DNA of 64,000 nt from Bacteroidia bacterium (GCA_030430205.1 JAUIGE010000001.1:124001-188000), one strand, 5' to 3'. Positions 42,779-51,798 are shown, counted from the stretch's first letter. The notes: generated from the sequence alone by a model not told the origin. Program-made: numbers and translations.

Positions 42779-44038
42779 TCACAGCTCTACATCAATCTGG
42801 GTCCGCAGCAAGTCATCAAAATTTTCACGCCTGCGGATCAGGTGATCCTTTCCTTCATACAGCAAGACTTCCGCAGGGCGGTAGCGCGAGTTGTAATTGG
42901 AGCTCATGGCGTAGCCATAGGCGCCGGCATTGTGTATGGCGAGGATGTCCCCCTCGCGTACTTCGCTCAGTTTGCGGTCTGAACCAAATGTGTCTGTTTC
43001 ACAGATGTAGCCTACAACCGTGTAGATGCGCTTGGTGCCTTCAGGATTGGAAAGGTTGGTGATCTCATGATGCGCATTGTAGAGCATCGGGCGGATCAAA
43101 TGATTCAATCCACTATCTACCCCTACAAAAACCGTGGCCGGGGTAGGCTTGATCACATTGACTTTCGCGAGAAAATAGCCGGCCTCACTCGTCAGATATT
43201 TCCCCGGCTCAAACCAGAGTTCCACTTCTCTGCCGTATTCTTCACAAAATTGGCGATAGGATTTTTCCAAAATCGCACCGATAGCCATCACATCTGTGGA
43301 CATGCCATCTGGCTTGTAGGGAACTTTGAAACCGCTGCCAAAATCAATGAATTCCAGGTTTTCAAACTGATGCGCCAGTTCAAACAGGATATTGGCGGTC
43401 TGCACATAAGAGGCAGGATTCAAAATATCAGAACCCGTATGGGCATGCAGGCCCACTACATTCATCTTATTGGCTTTGATAATGCGGTGTACGTGGCGAA
43501 GTTGGTAGACAGAAATACCAAATTTGGAGTCAATATGGCCGACCTGTATGTTGGCATTGCCACCGGCAGTGATGTGCGGATTGAGGCGAATACATACCGG
43601 CACACTGCCTTCATACTCATGCCCAAACTGCTCCAGGATGGATATATTGTCAATGTTGATCATCACGCCGAGTTCTACAGCGGCCTGTATTTCTTCAAAA
43701 GAAACGCAGTTGGGCGTATAGATGATGTCTTTGGGTTCGAATCCTGCAAGGATGCCCATTTTCACTTCCTGAAAGGAAACTGTATCCAGGCCTGAGCCCA
43801 AATTCTTGAGCAATTTGAGGATATTGATATTTGTCAGGGACTTGGCAGCGTATTTTATCTTCCCATTCAGCTTGCTAAATGCGGTATGCATTTGCTGGTA
43901 CTGATGGCGGATGCGGTTGCCATCATAGAGGTAAAGCGGTGTGCCATATTTTTCGCACATCGCCAGGACTTGCTGTCCCTGGAGCTCGTATTGCCCATCT
44001 TGCAGTTGCAATTCCGAAGCTAACGTCATGGTTTCCAT
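42779..44038 (-). CDS. lysA: Diaminopimelate decarboxylase
   Basis: 419 residues from ATG at 44036-44038; an ATG at 44027-44029 is also possible, and neither has a ribosome binding site. PLP enzyme of the fold III decarboxylases, last step of lysine synthesis. KYAAKSLTNINILKLL carries the PLP lysine (YAAKS); further GLHAHTGSDI, FIDFGSGFKVPY, EPGKYLTSEAGY, and CETDTFGSDRKL with the active-site Cys, and AGAYGYAMSSNYNSR. dapD is at 16.4 kb. Confidence 0.94.
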   Translation of the reverse strand: METMTLASELQLQDGQYELQGQQVLAMCEKYGTPLYLYDGNRIRHQYQQMHTAFSKLNGKIKYAAKSLTNINILKLLKNLGSGLDTVSFQEVKMGILAGFEPKDIIYTPNCVSFEEIQAAVELGVMINIDNISILEQFGHEYEGSVPVCIRLNPHITAGGNANIQVGHIDSKFGISVYQLRHVHRIIKANKMNVVGLHAHTGSDILNPASYVQTANILFELAHQFENLEFIDFGSGFKVPYKPDGMSTDVMAIGAILEKSYRQFCEEYGREVELWFEPGKYLTSEAGYFLAKVNVIKPTPATVFVGVDSGLNHLIRPMLYNAHHEITNLSNPEGTKRIYTVVGYICETDTFGSDRKLSEVREGDILAIHNAGAYGYAMSSNYNSRYRPAEVLLYEGKDHLIRRRENFDDLLRTQIDVEL

Positions 44039-44109
44039 TTGATTGAGATTATAAAATACAAAATTGCCACGAAAGCATAATGCTTTCATCGCGTGCTATA
44101 AGGGAAAGA

Positions 44110-44193
44110 AATTTTTAGTTTTTAGTTTTCAGTTAGCAGTTGACAGTGTTGTCTTTCACTTCCTGCCCACTGCCTACTGCCTACTGCCCACTA
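44110..44193 (-). repeat. Class C heptad inverted repeat after purS
   Basis: On the minus strand, starting three bases after the purS stop: heptads GGGCAGT/AGGCAGT, a spacer, then ACTGTCA/ACTGCTA/ACTGAAA/ACTAAAA heptads. The halves are complementary and form a hairpin between purS and lysA. Confidence 0.78.
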
Positions 44194-44195
44194 CC

Positions 44196-44441
44196 TCAGT
44201 TGAGTTCGAACTCAAACTTTTCGATGATGGTATTGGCGAGCAGTTTGGTACAAGCTTCCTTTACCTTGTCCTCGGCTGCCTGTTTATCCTTGGCTTCCAC
44301 TTCAACTTCTATGCGTTTGCCAATGCGCACCTGCCCGATATCATCGAGTCCCAGGTTGTGCAGGCCTAATAGGGTCGCTTTTCCTTGTGGGTCAAGGATT
44401 TCGTCCCGTGGCATGATATGGATGGTAGCCTTGTACTTCAT
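44196..44441 (-). CDS. purS: Phosphoribosylformylglycinamidine synthase subunit PurS
   Basis: 81 residues. MPRDEILDPQGKATLLGLHN and QVRIGKRIEVEVEA are PurS signatures; small dimeric subunit that bridges PurL and PurQ in purine synthesis. purL and purQ are not in the window. Small but typical in length. Followed by a class C hairpin and lysA. Confidence 0.93.
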   Translation of the reverse strand: MKYKATIHIMPRDEILDPQGKATLLGLHNLGLDDIGQVRIGKRIEVEVEAKDKQAAEDKVKEACTKLLANTIIEKFEFELN

Positions 44442-44459
44442 GGGCGCAAAAATAGGGTA

Positions 44460-45194
44460 TTAGCTTTTCTTGTCCAACATATTTTGTACAAGAGAAAGGA
44501 TAAAATACAGTAAAATGATAATTGGAATGGAAATATGCTGAAAAACAGCAAACAATATCAATGACGCCAGGATCAGGATATATCGAAATTCATTGCCTTT
44601 CCATGCAAATGATTTGAATTTCAGGGCAATCAATTTTATTTCCGAGACGAGTAAAAAGGATGAAAGCAGCGTCAATCCGATCAAAATCCATGGGTTTTGC
44701 AGGATTTCCGTCCCGATACTTTCCGGACTGAAAGCTGTAATCATCCAGAAAGAAGCGATCAACAAGGTGTTGGCGGGCGTAGGCAGGCCGAAAAAACTAT
44801 CGCTCTGGCGTTCGTCCAGGTTAAATTTTGCCAGCCGCAAAGCAGAAAAAACCGGGATCAGGAAAGCGATCAGAAAAAAGGGCGTTTCCGCAAAAAGGTC
44901 AAAAGGGCTCTCAGGTAAAAAAGGCTCGCCCTGGGCCTCCATTATCAGGCGCGCCATGATAAAACCCGGAACCACCCCAAAGCTGACCATGTCAGCCAAA
45001 GAGTCTAATTCCTTTCCCATAGGAGAACTCACGCCCAATGCCCTGGCAGCAAATCCATCAAAAAAATCAAAAAACAAACCCAATCCCAATAACGATAAAA
45101 CAGGTTCTATTTGCCCCAGACCAATATAAATCAATGCCAATGTTCCACAAAAGAGATTGGCACTTGTCATTGCATTGGGAATATGTCTTTTCAT
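44460..45194 (-). CDS. pssA: CDP-diacylglycerol--serine O-phosphatidyltransferase
   Basis: 244 residues from ATG at 45192-45194 (MKRHIPNAMTSANLFCG). The CDP-alcohol phosphotransferase motif D-G-x2-A-R-x8-G-x3-D-x3-D is complete: FFDGFAARALGVSSPMGKEL followed by DSLAD. About eight hydrophobic helices. Makes phosphatidylserine, precursor of phosphatidylethanolamine, from CDP-DAG (cdsA is at 62.2 kb). 18 bp upstream of purS. Confidence 0.93.
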   Translation of the reverse strand: MKRHIPNAMTSANLFCGTLALIYIGLGQIEPVLSLLGLGLFFDFFDGFAARALGVSSPMGKELDSLADMVSFGVVPGFIMARLIMEAQGEPFLPESPFDLFAETPFFLIAFLIPVFSALRLAKFNLDERQSDSFFGLPTPANTLLIASFWMITAFSPESIGTEILQNPWILIGLTLLSSFLLVSEIKLIALKFKSFAWKGNEFRYILILASLILFAVFQHISIPIIILLYFILSLVQNMLDKKS

Positions 45195-45208
45195 GTGATG
45201 TTTTTTTT

Positions 45209-45289
45209 GACACAGATTTACACTGGTTTTACTGATCCACACTCCTATTTAAACATGTATCATCAGTTAAATCAGCGAAAATCAGCGTC
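45209..45289 (-). repeat. Class D hairpin (10-bp period) after nadD
   Basis: Imperfect inverted repeat, arms 45209-45236 and 45262-45289, 22 of 28 positions pairing. Each arm is built from decamers such as CGCTGATTTT / ACACTGGTTT, so the period is 10 rather than 7. It starts right after the nadD stop on the minus strand and lies before pssA. Confidence 0.75.
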
Positions 45290-45297
45290 TATTCTTT

Positions 45298-45876
45298 TTA
45301 GTCCAGATAAGCTCGACTTGCCTCCAGATAATCAAGCACAGCATCCGGGACCAAATAGCGCACAGAGTATCCTTCCCGTATCGTCTCCCGAATATAAGTA
45401 GCAGATATATCTAAAAATGGCGCTTCAAACAACTCCACATTCGGATGATCCAGAAAGGGTAATTTATCTATTTCCTTTGTCCGGGGATACACATAGATGT
45501 GGTAATACTCCAGAATCGCCTCGTAGTTTTTCCATTTGTGAAAATGCTCCAGGTTGTCAGAGCCCATGATGAGGGCAAATTCATAATCAGGGTATTTTTC
45601 CTTGAGGTGAGTGAGGGTATCTATGGTAAAGGAAGGTTTGGGCAAATGAAATTCAATCGAAGATGCCTGTAGGTGCACAGAATCCCCAATCCCCAGTTCG
45701 ACCATCCGCAGGCGGTTGTATTCAGAAAGGAGGTTTTTCTTTTGCTTGAAAGGGTTTTGAGGCGAAACGACCATCCAGACCCGATCGAGCGCTGTCTGGC
45801 TTTGTGCCGTCTCGGCAATGATGAGGTGCCCGATATGAATCGGGTTGAAGGAGCCGAAAAATAAGCCGATTTTCAT
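45298..45876 (-). CDS. nadD: Nicotinate-nucleotide adenylyltransferase
   Basis: 192 residues from ATG at 45874-45876. Nucleotidyltransferase motif GLFFGSFNPIHIGHLIIAE (GxFxPxHxGH) and the second motif SATYIRETIREG (SxTxIR). NAD biosynthesis: adenylates nicotinate mononucleotide. A class D element follows. The start chosen puts the GSFNP motif at the usual distance; a longer frame from 45906 adds only ten residues without sense. Confidence 0.94.
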   Translation of the reverse strand: MKIGLFFGSFNPIHIGHLIIAETAQSQTALDRVWMVVSPQNPFKQKKNLLSEYNRLRMVELGIGDSVHLQASSIEFHLPKPSFTIDTLTHLKEKYPDYEFALIMGSDNLEHFHKWKNYEAILEYYHIYVYPRTKEIDKLPFLDHPNVELFEAPFLDISATYIRETIREGYSVRYLVPDAVLDYLEASRAYLD

Positions 45877-46044
45877 GGAAAAAGTCTTTGGGACGAATAT
45901 AGCCAAAGGCAGAGGAAAAAAATTTTGAAAAAAGTTTTTTTTCTGCCGATCTGGTTACTATACACTTTCTGCTGACATAAAAAGGAAAGAAAGAAGCAAT
46001 AAAGAGGCTTTTGTAAATACCTGAACAAAAAAGAAACACAAATA

Positions 46045-46129
46045 GTCTATTTTAGAATACATATCTATATTAATTTTTGTATATAAAAATATACATTTTT
46101 ACTCCTAAAATTTGCATATTAAAATAGAC
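46045..46129. promoter_or_regulatory. Nested inverted repeats upstream of a small secreted-protein gene
   Basis: Outer arms GTCTATTTTA (46045-46054) and TAAAATAGAC (46120-46129), perfect 10 bp, enclose a central palindrome TGTATAT-AAAA-ATATACA (46078-46095). Both share almost the same centre (46086.5-46087). The surrounding ~200 bp is unusually AT-rich and has no reading frame. The arrangement suggests a regulator site or a cruciform-prone region. Confidence 0.5.
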
Positions 46130-46173
46130 AATCATACATTTGGATCATCAAACAGCTATTGAAATACAACGCC

Positions 46174-46392
46174 ATGAAAAAGATCGCCTTATTAGCTTCA
46201 TCATTGATCCTCTTAGCCACCTTTATCTCTATGCTGGCACAAAGCCCTTCCATGCAGCAGAAAGTAGCAGATGAAGTGAAAGAACTACAGTCACTCTCCA
46301 TCCAGTTGAAAGCCCTCAACAACACACACGAGATAGCCCAAACGCAAGCGGATGTAGCCCTGATAGATGTTAAAATTGCAAGTGCAGAATAA
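46174..46392 (+). CDS. Small secreted protein of unknown function
   Basis: 72 residues from ATG at 46174 (MKKIALLASSLILLATFISM). Signal peptide of ~26 residues, cleavage likely after SMLA, leaving ~45 residues with one acidic amphipathic helix (QKVADEVKELQSLSIQLKAL). No family recognised. Only plus-strand gene in a long minus-strand run, with its own terminator and a structured AT-rich upstream region. Confidence 0.6.
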   Translation: MKKIALLASSLILLATFISMLAQSPSMQQKVADEVKELQSLSIQLKALNNTHEIAQTQADVALIDVKIASAE

Positions 46393-46431
46393 AAAGAGGT
46401 AATCTCCAATTACCCAATTAGTCAAACGATG

Positions 46432-46460
46432 AAAAGCAGCCCGATGGGGGCTGCTTTTTT
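46432..46460. terminator. Bidirectional hairpin terminator
   Basis: AAAAGCAGCCC (46432-46442) pairs with GGGCTGCTTTT (46448-46458) and is followed by a T run on the plus strand. Sits between the small secreted-protein gene and the convergent gldM-like gene. Confidence 0.82.
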
Positions 46461-46475
46461 TATTTTGGGATCTGT

Positions 46476-48164
46476 TTACTCTTTCACAAAGGACAGCGTC
46501 CTTTCTATCTCCTCTATTCTGGTATCTTCAATCAGCTGGTTTCGGTAGTTTTTCCGATACACTTCTTTGATGCGGATATAAACGAGGGAACCCGGCCTTG
46601 CCTGACTGACTTCTACAGGCATGCGTATCCGTTGAAAGGATCGGTTTGCATCATTTCCCCGGAAATTCATTCTTTTCACTATGCGGGCTGGCCCCAGGCC
46701 ATCCTTAAGCAGGATTTCGACCTCTCCAATTTGGTAATTGGCATCTTCCGGCATAGCCGCTACAAATTCAGGATCTGCTTTTAGTCCCAAATCAATTGAC
46801 ATGCCCGAGCGTATCCCCATACCGGGTCGGTAGGCATTTTTACTTATCCCTGCCTGAATTCCGGGCTTTGGGGGCTCCACTACTCTGTAGTTTACTTTGC
46901 CGATTTCTACCAATTGTCCATTGGTGCGGGACTTGACAGTCACAGAAGTGGTTGTTCCTTCAGGTACAATCCTGAATCGCTGTTTGCTGCTCTGGCTTTG
47001 CTGAATATCAGCCTGGGTAGCTGTTATTACGGGATCGTAATATTCTCCAAGGGCGGGAACCTCGATATTGACAGCATTGCTGCATTTGCGATACAGAATC
47101 TGCACTGCTGCAGAAGTGATCTGAATTTCGGGTCTGCGGACTGTAAAACTTTCCTGCACGGCCAGGCGTTTTTTGCTTCCATCTGTCATCGGTACTTCGA
47201 CATAGGCGGTATAGTTTTGAGTGGCTTCACTCTGCCCGGCAGGAATCAATCCGCCATTGGCCATGACTTGCAGCCAGGCGGAGTTTCCGCCATTTTCGAG
47301 GGAAATATTCCCTGAGCCACTGGAAAACTCTGGCAGGATGGTGCTGGACACCAGGCCAACGGATAATTGGGTACGAAATGGCAGCCCTGCCGTGATGATC
47401 CGTGATAGCGGGGAGCTAATGGCGACTACGCTATCAGCGACGATCTGATTGTCATTGCTAAATCTTTCCTGGTAGAGATCCAGCAACTGCTGTTGCCGCT
47501 GCAGGACGTCTATCTTCAGTGCCTCTAGCGTCGCCATATTACCAATCACAGGGCCATCAAAAGTAAATCTTTCCCAGCTTTTCTTTTTGGAAGAGGCATC
47601 TATGCCATAGCTGGGTTCTTCTACCAGTATGTTTTTCATTTGGGTCGCTCCGCCCCTCACCTCTGTATTGTACAGATCGGCAATGAGGCCGCCGAAACTA
47701 TCCAGCCGGTTATGCAGTTCAAAGGCCTCGCCATTTCCCCTTCCGCTGTTTGCTTCCTCATCATCTCCCATCCAGTATTTAAAATTTTCTTCCATCTCAT
47801 CCATCCTTCTGTAGCGTTGTTTTTCCTGATCAAAAACAGCGATTCCATCCATCGCAGAGATATGCCGATCTATCGCCATAACGATATCCCGGGATGCTGT
47901 CTGGACCTGGTTCAAGGTGTCTAAAAGCCCCTGGTTTTTCGTTTTTCCTTCTTTTTCCAGTTCATTTATGATGAGTTGGCGGATGCTACCAAAAGCCTGC
48001 ATCCCATCTTCCTGGGCATTGAGTGCCGAACTTTGCAGTCTGATTCTCAGGTTGTTAATAGCAGGGAGAATCTCCACGCTTACATTGAGTGCCAACAATG
48101 CCAATAGGACAAGATACATCATGTTGATCATGCGTTGGCGGTTTGATACTTTTTTAGCTGCCAT
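46476..48164 (-). CDS. gldM: GldM/PorM-family protein, second copy
   Basis: 562 residues from ATG at 48162-48164 (MAAKKVSNRQRMINMMYLVL). Single N-terminal membrane helix (~12-30, LVLLALLALNVS) and long periplasmic part with the GldM domain series: helical D1, then beta domains (SRIITAGLPFRTQLSVGLVS, VEVPALGEYYDPVITATQAD), ending IEEIERTLSFVKE, nearly the same as GldM. Periplasmic shaft of the type IX motor. Separated from gldN by a terminator, so probably transcribed apart from the core operon. The true GldM is at 49.2 kb. Function as an alternate or mixed subunit is inferred. Confidence 0.9.
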   Translation of the reverse strand: MAAKKVSNRQRMINMMYLVLLALLALNVSVEILPAINNLRIRLQSSALNAQEDGMQAFGSIRQLIINELEKEGKTKNQGLLDTLNQVQTASRDIVMAIDRHISAMDGIAVFDQEKQRYRRMDEMEENFKYWMGDDEEANSGRGNGEAFELHNRLDSFGGLIADLYNTEVRGGATQMKNILVEEPSYGIDASSKKKSWERFTFDGPVIGNMATLEALKIDVLQRQQQLLDLYQERFSNDNQIVADSVVAISSPLSRIITAGLPFRTQLSVGLVSSTILPEFSSGSGNISLENGGNSAWLQVMANGGLIPAGQSEATQNYTAYVEVPMTDGSKKRLAVQESFTVRRPEIQITSAAVQILYRKCSNAVNIEVPALGEYYDPVITATQADIQQSQSSKQRFRIVPEGTTTSVTVKSRTNGQLVEIGKVNYRVVEPPKPGIQAGISKNAYRPGMGIRSGMSIDLGLKADPEFVAAMPEDANYQIGEVEILLKDGLGPARIVKRMNFRGNDANRSFQRIRMPVEVSQARPGSLVYIRIKEVYRKNYRNQLIEDTRIEEIERTLSFVKE

Positions 48165-48220
48165 AAGATTTTCGTTTGTAGTGCTTTTGGAAGTATAATG
48201 CCCAGACGAAAAAAAGATAC

Positions 48221-48254
48221 AAACAAAAAAAACCGGAGGCCTAAGCCTCCGGTT
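48221..48254 (-). terminator. Rho-independent terminator after gldN
   Basis: Minus strand: ACCGGAGGC, loop TTAG, GCCTCCGGT, then TTTTTTTTGTTT. A strong stem of 9-10 GC-rich pairs with a T run, so the por/gld core operon likely ends here. Confidence 0.88.
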
Positions 48255-48312
48255 CATATATCAATTGATATTGTTTTTACTATTTACTGCCAGCTCATTA
48301 CTGCCGACTGTA

Positions 48313-49188
48313 TTAATAACTCCACAAATGGTGCTCAAACTCAACGATTTGCTGACGTCTTAACTCAGCCTCATCCAGGGTTCTTACCCCTACACCTGAA
48401 ACATCAGTGATAAAGCTGTGGAAAAGACGAAGTTCAAATACCTCACGCAGGGTGCGGTACTGAGCGTCGTTGAAACGGTTCTTCCACTGACTCTGCTCCA
48501 ATGTCTCCATCACGTCTTTGTAACGGAAAGTACACAGGCGCTTTTCAGGTAAGGTTTCACCCGGATCAGTCCAGATTATCTCAATAAACTCGATGTCATA
48601 GACCATATCAGAGCGGTTTTTATCGAAAATGCGATTCTCAACAAAGTGAATAACATTCTCGAACGGCCCTGGATCAAAGTCGCCAGAGAAACCTCCCATG
48701 GCTCCACCCAGGTCATCTTCTCCACCCAGATCTAAATCATCACCGAATTCACCCCAGTCATCTCCGTCATCAACGAAATCGTCACCAAAATCATCTCCTT
48801 CAAAGTCGTCAAAACCCCCTGAATCTCCCATACCTGCATCGAAGTCACCGCCACCACTCAAACTTCCTTCAAATGTCTGGATGCGCTGCAGGATATTGTC
48901 GTAGCTAAGTGCTACATTAAGGCTATCAGGATGATAAGCAACAAACTTCCCCTTCTTAAGCCCGGTAAATAGCGCCATTACAAGACCTTCTTTCTCCGTA
49001 TAGGTAGAATTATCGGTATAATACTGGCTTTCTCTCTTGATCAATGGAGCATTGATCTTCTCATTGAGGTCAATACGATTGACGACTTTACGGCGCCAAA
49101 AGTGATCATCCTGCCGAGGAGGGAATTGGGCGAAGGCCTGTAAGCCAAAGGCTAAGAACAAAAAGCTGAAAAGAATGAGTCTTTGCAT
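48313..49188 (-). CDS. gldN: Gliding motility / type IX secretion protein GldN with Asp-Gly-rich insertion
   Basis: 291 residues. Signal peptide (1-20), then the GldN core: DDHFWRRKVVNRIDLNEKIN, FIEIIWTDPGETLPEKRLC, TFRYKDVMETLE. With GldK it forms the periplasmic ring under the outer membrane. Unusual is residues ~109-175 (GDFDAGMGDSGGFDDF, DDFGDDFVDDGDDWGE), a glycine/aspartate-rich stretch absent from the GldN sequences I know. Confidence 0.92.
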   Translation of the reverse strand: MQRLILFSFLFLAFGLQAFAQFPPRQDDHFWRRKVVNRIDLNEKINAPLIKRESQYYTDNSTYTEKEGLVMALFTGLKKGKFVAYHPDSLNVALSYDNILQRIQTFEGSLSGGGDFDAGMGDSGGFDDFEGDDFGDDFVDDGDDWGEFGDDLDLGGEDDLGGAMGGFSGDFDPGPFENVIHFVENRIFDKNRSDMVYDIEFIEIIWTDPGETLPEKRLCTFRYKDVMETLEQSQWKNRFNDAQYRTLREVFELRLFHSFITDVSGVGVRTLDEAELRRQQIVEFEHHLWSY

Positions 49189-49213
49189 GATCTGTTAGTT
49201 ATTTATGCTGCGA

Positions 49214-50962
49214 TTATTGGGTCACAAACGACAGCGTACGCTCAAGTTCTGAAATTCGCTGATCTTCGATTTTTTGACCCTTGTAATTTATTCGATAGAC
49301 TTTGTCTATACGTACATAGACTTTGGTACCTCTACTAGCCTGACGAACACGTGTTCCTAAACTAACGGGTACACCCTCTTCCATATTGCTGCTACCCCTT
49401 GCGGCTTCCACTCTTGTGGGTGGTCCGAGAGACAGGCCGGCAAGTACTTCGATCTGGTCAACTGAATAACGGGCATCACGAGGCAAAGCAGCTCTAAATT
49501 CAGGGTCTGCTTTCACATACACCTGGATCCGGCTGGTAGCTGGAATAGGAGATGTACCATTGTAAAGGCGGCCATTCACTACCATTTGAATAGAAGGTTT
49601 AGGAGGCTCAATGACATTATACTTAACATCATCAATCTTAACCGTCTGCCCATTAGTTAACGAAGCTACATTCAAAATAGCTTGTCTTCCGGTAGGTACA
49701 ACCAAAAATTTCTTTTTGCTTTCCTGGCTTTGAGTTACATCTCCTCCACCGGAAATACCAATTTTGGGATTATAGTAATCTCCCAAAGCAGGCACATCAA
49801 TATTAATGGCGTTGCCACAGTTGCGGTATAAGTTCTGCACACTGGCAGAAGTAATCACAACTTCGGGTTTACGAACTGTAAACTCACCCTGAACAGGCAA
49901 GACTTCGAATCCCCCCGTAGCTTTCGGTACCTGAATAGAAGCCGAGTAGCGCTGCTTACCTTCACTTTTCCCACTAGGAATATTAGAGCCATTAGCGCTA
50001 ATAGTCAGGGTAGCAGAGTTGCCGCCTTCCATCCTCTCAATTTTTCCTGAACCGGAAGAAAATTGAGGGGTAATCTGGCTGGAAGACATCGCCACATACA
50101 GACGAGTCTGAAATGGCAGACCCGCAGGTACGATAGTAGACATCGGTGCGTCAATAGGTACTACCTTATCTACTTTAAAAGTAGCAACCCCCAAACGCTC
50201 ATTAAGCAGGTTAAGAAGCTCTTTTTCACGCGAATATACTTTACTCTTCAACGCTTGAAGGAAAGCAATATTTGCAACAACCGGTCCTTTGAAATTATGC
50301 ATTTCCCAGGTCTGGTTGTACTTTGAATTGGGGTCAAATTCACCATCAGCATTCTTATGCGGATGATCTAGAAGTAAATAATCCTCAATGTTTAATTTTG
50401 CACTATTTTCTCCGCGGGCATTATGATTATAAAGCCCTACTATCTCCCGAGAGTAATTATCGATCAGATTTCGAAGCATATAGCCTTTTCCAGAACCTCT
50501 GGGGCCAAAATTACCCTCAGCGGTTTCCAGTTTATTTTCAAGCTGCCGGTCCCCATCGGGCCCCATCCAATACTTGAAGTTTTTATCCAGCTCATCCTTC
50601 TTGGTTATTTCTCCGGTTACACTATCCTGAAGGCCCAGCACATACATTGCCTCAATATGTTTATCGATCGTATCAATGATGGCTTTCGTATTATTCCGAA
50701 TTCTTGGAAGTGTGTCTAATAGCAAACCTTCGTTTGCTTTTTTTCCTTCGTTTGCTATCTCTCCTCTAATCTCTTCCATCATGCCATCAACAAAAGCTTT
50801 GTTGGATTCATTGGCATTATTCGCAGAGTAGGAGAGTTCTGCACTTAACACATCAAATGCGTCAAGTACTTCTTTACTGATGTTCATCGCCAAAAGCGCC
50901 AGCAACACGAGATACATCATGTTGATCATCTTTTGACGAGGACTTATTTTACCACCTGCCAT
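49214..50962 (-). CDS. gldM: Gliding motility / type IX secretion protein GldM
   Basis: 582 residues. N-terminus MAGGKISPRQKMINMMYLVL with one membrane helix (~11-29), then a four-domain periplasmic region; VNIDVPALGDYYNPKIGISG-like and VIEPPKPSIQMVVNG segments belong to the GldM C-terminal domains. Dimer forms the motor shaft together with GldL. Located between gldL and gldN, 25 bp from gldN. Confidence 0.94.
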   Translation of the reverse strand: MAGGKISPRQKMINMMYLVLLALLAMNISKEVLDAFDVLSAELSYSANNANESNKAFVDGMMEEIRGEIANEGKKANEGLLLDTLPRIRNNTKAIIDTIDKHIEAMYVLGLQDSVTGEITKKDELDKNFKYWMGPDGDRQLENKLETAEGNFGPRGSGKGYMLRNLIDNYSREIVGLYNHNARGENSAKLNIEDYLLLDHPHKNADGEFDPNSKYNQTWEMHNFKGPVVANIAFLQALKSKVYSREKELLNLLNERLGVATFKVDKVVPIDAPMSTIVPAGLPFQTRLYVAMSSSQITPQFSSGSGKIERMEGGNSATLTISANGSNIPSGKSEGKQRYSASIQVPKATGGFEVLPVQGEFTVRKPEVVITSASVQNLYRNCGNAINIDVPALGDYYNPKIGISGGGDVTQSQESKKKFLVVPTGRQAILNVASLTNGQTVKIDDVKYNVIEPPKPSIQMVVNGRLYNGTSPIPATSRIQVYVKADPEFRAALPRDARYSVDQIEVLAGLSLGPPTRVEAARGSSNMEEGVPVSLGTRVRQASRGTKVYVRIDKVYRINYKGQKIEDQRISELERTLSFVTQ

Positions 50963-51018
50963 AAGTCATTTTCTTTTTAAGGTTATAATGAAAATACATA
51001 ACAAAGCATCGTGGTCAA

Positions 51019-51798
51019 TTAGCTTACGCCACCTGACATTGCAGAAAGCATATTGCCATATACAGTATTCAAACGATCTAGATTTTTGGTAAGATCAGCC
51101 ATGCCTTTTTTGTAAGACTCAGCATCGCGACTTGCTTCAGACATGCTTGACATAGCTTCAGACATGCTACCGTAGAATTGGTTCAAGGATTTCAAGTGTG
51201 TTTTGGCGTCCTGAAGTTCCAACTCATATATAGAGTTAAGAGACTGAAGATTTTTAGTGATTTGCTGTACCTGCTCGTGGTATGCACGAGCATCTGTAGC
51301 AGCATTTGCAAACTCGCCCATGGTATTAGCGGCAACTGCATAACTTTGGTTGAGGCTATCAATTTTACCTGTAGCTTCTCTGATTTTACTGGTGTAATCA
51401 TTGGTCGCTCCAGCTGCATCAGCAACACCGGAAAGCTTGTCTACATTGGTATTCAATCCTGCTAATGTATTGGATAAATCACTGAATACATCACTATCAA
51501 TTTGCTTCATCGCATCTTTCCAGCCAAGGTTGAGCAAATCGTCTTCTTCTCCTTTGACTTCAGCATCTGGATCAGCCAAAACAGGATATACTCGCTCCCA
51601 TTCATAGTCAGACTTCGGGAAGTCAAATGCAGATACAGCAAATACTGCTGCTTCTACACCCATACCTATAATGAGCATTTGAGATGCTCCTTCCCAGTGC
51701 TCCAGTTTGAAAAGAGCTCCAAGGATTACAACCGCAGCGCCCAAACCATAAATAATGTTCATGATATTGGCTCTGGCTTTTGATTTTTTACTTGCCAT
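51019..51798 (-). CDS. gldL: Gliding motility / type IX secretion motor protein GldL
   Basis: 259 residues. Two membrane helices (~12-32, ~38-58): GLGAAVVILGALFKLEHW and MLIIGMGVEAAVFAVSAF. Glu49 sits in the second helix, matching in position the intramembrane Glu49 that is functionally critical in Flavobacterium johnsoniae GldL. The remainder is a long cytoplasmic coiled-coil-like region (LNQSYAVAANTMGEFANAA, LTKNLDRLNTVYGNM). Uses proton flow to turn GldM. Confidence 0.94.
   Translation of the reverse strand: MASKKSKARANIMNIIYGLGAAVVILGALFKLEHWEGASQMLIIGMGVEAAVFAVSAFDFPKSDYEWERVYPVLADPDAEVKGEEDDLLNLGWKDAMKQIDSDVFSDLSNTLAGLNTNVDKLSGVADAAGATNDYTSKIREATGKIDSLNQSYAVAANTMGEFANAATDARAYHEQVQQITKNLQSLNSIYELELQDAKTHLKSLNQFYGSMSEAMSSMSEASRDAESYKKGMADLTKNLDRLNTVYGNMLSAMSGGVS

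Noticed and set aside
43721-43745. tRNA T-arm-like sequence GGGTTCGAATCC
   Set aside because: Lies within lysA coding sequence; no acceptor or anticodon arm around it.
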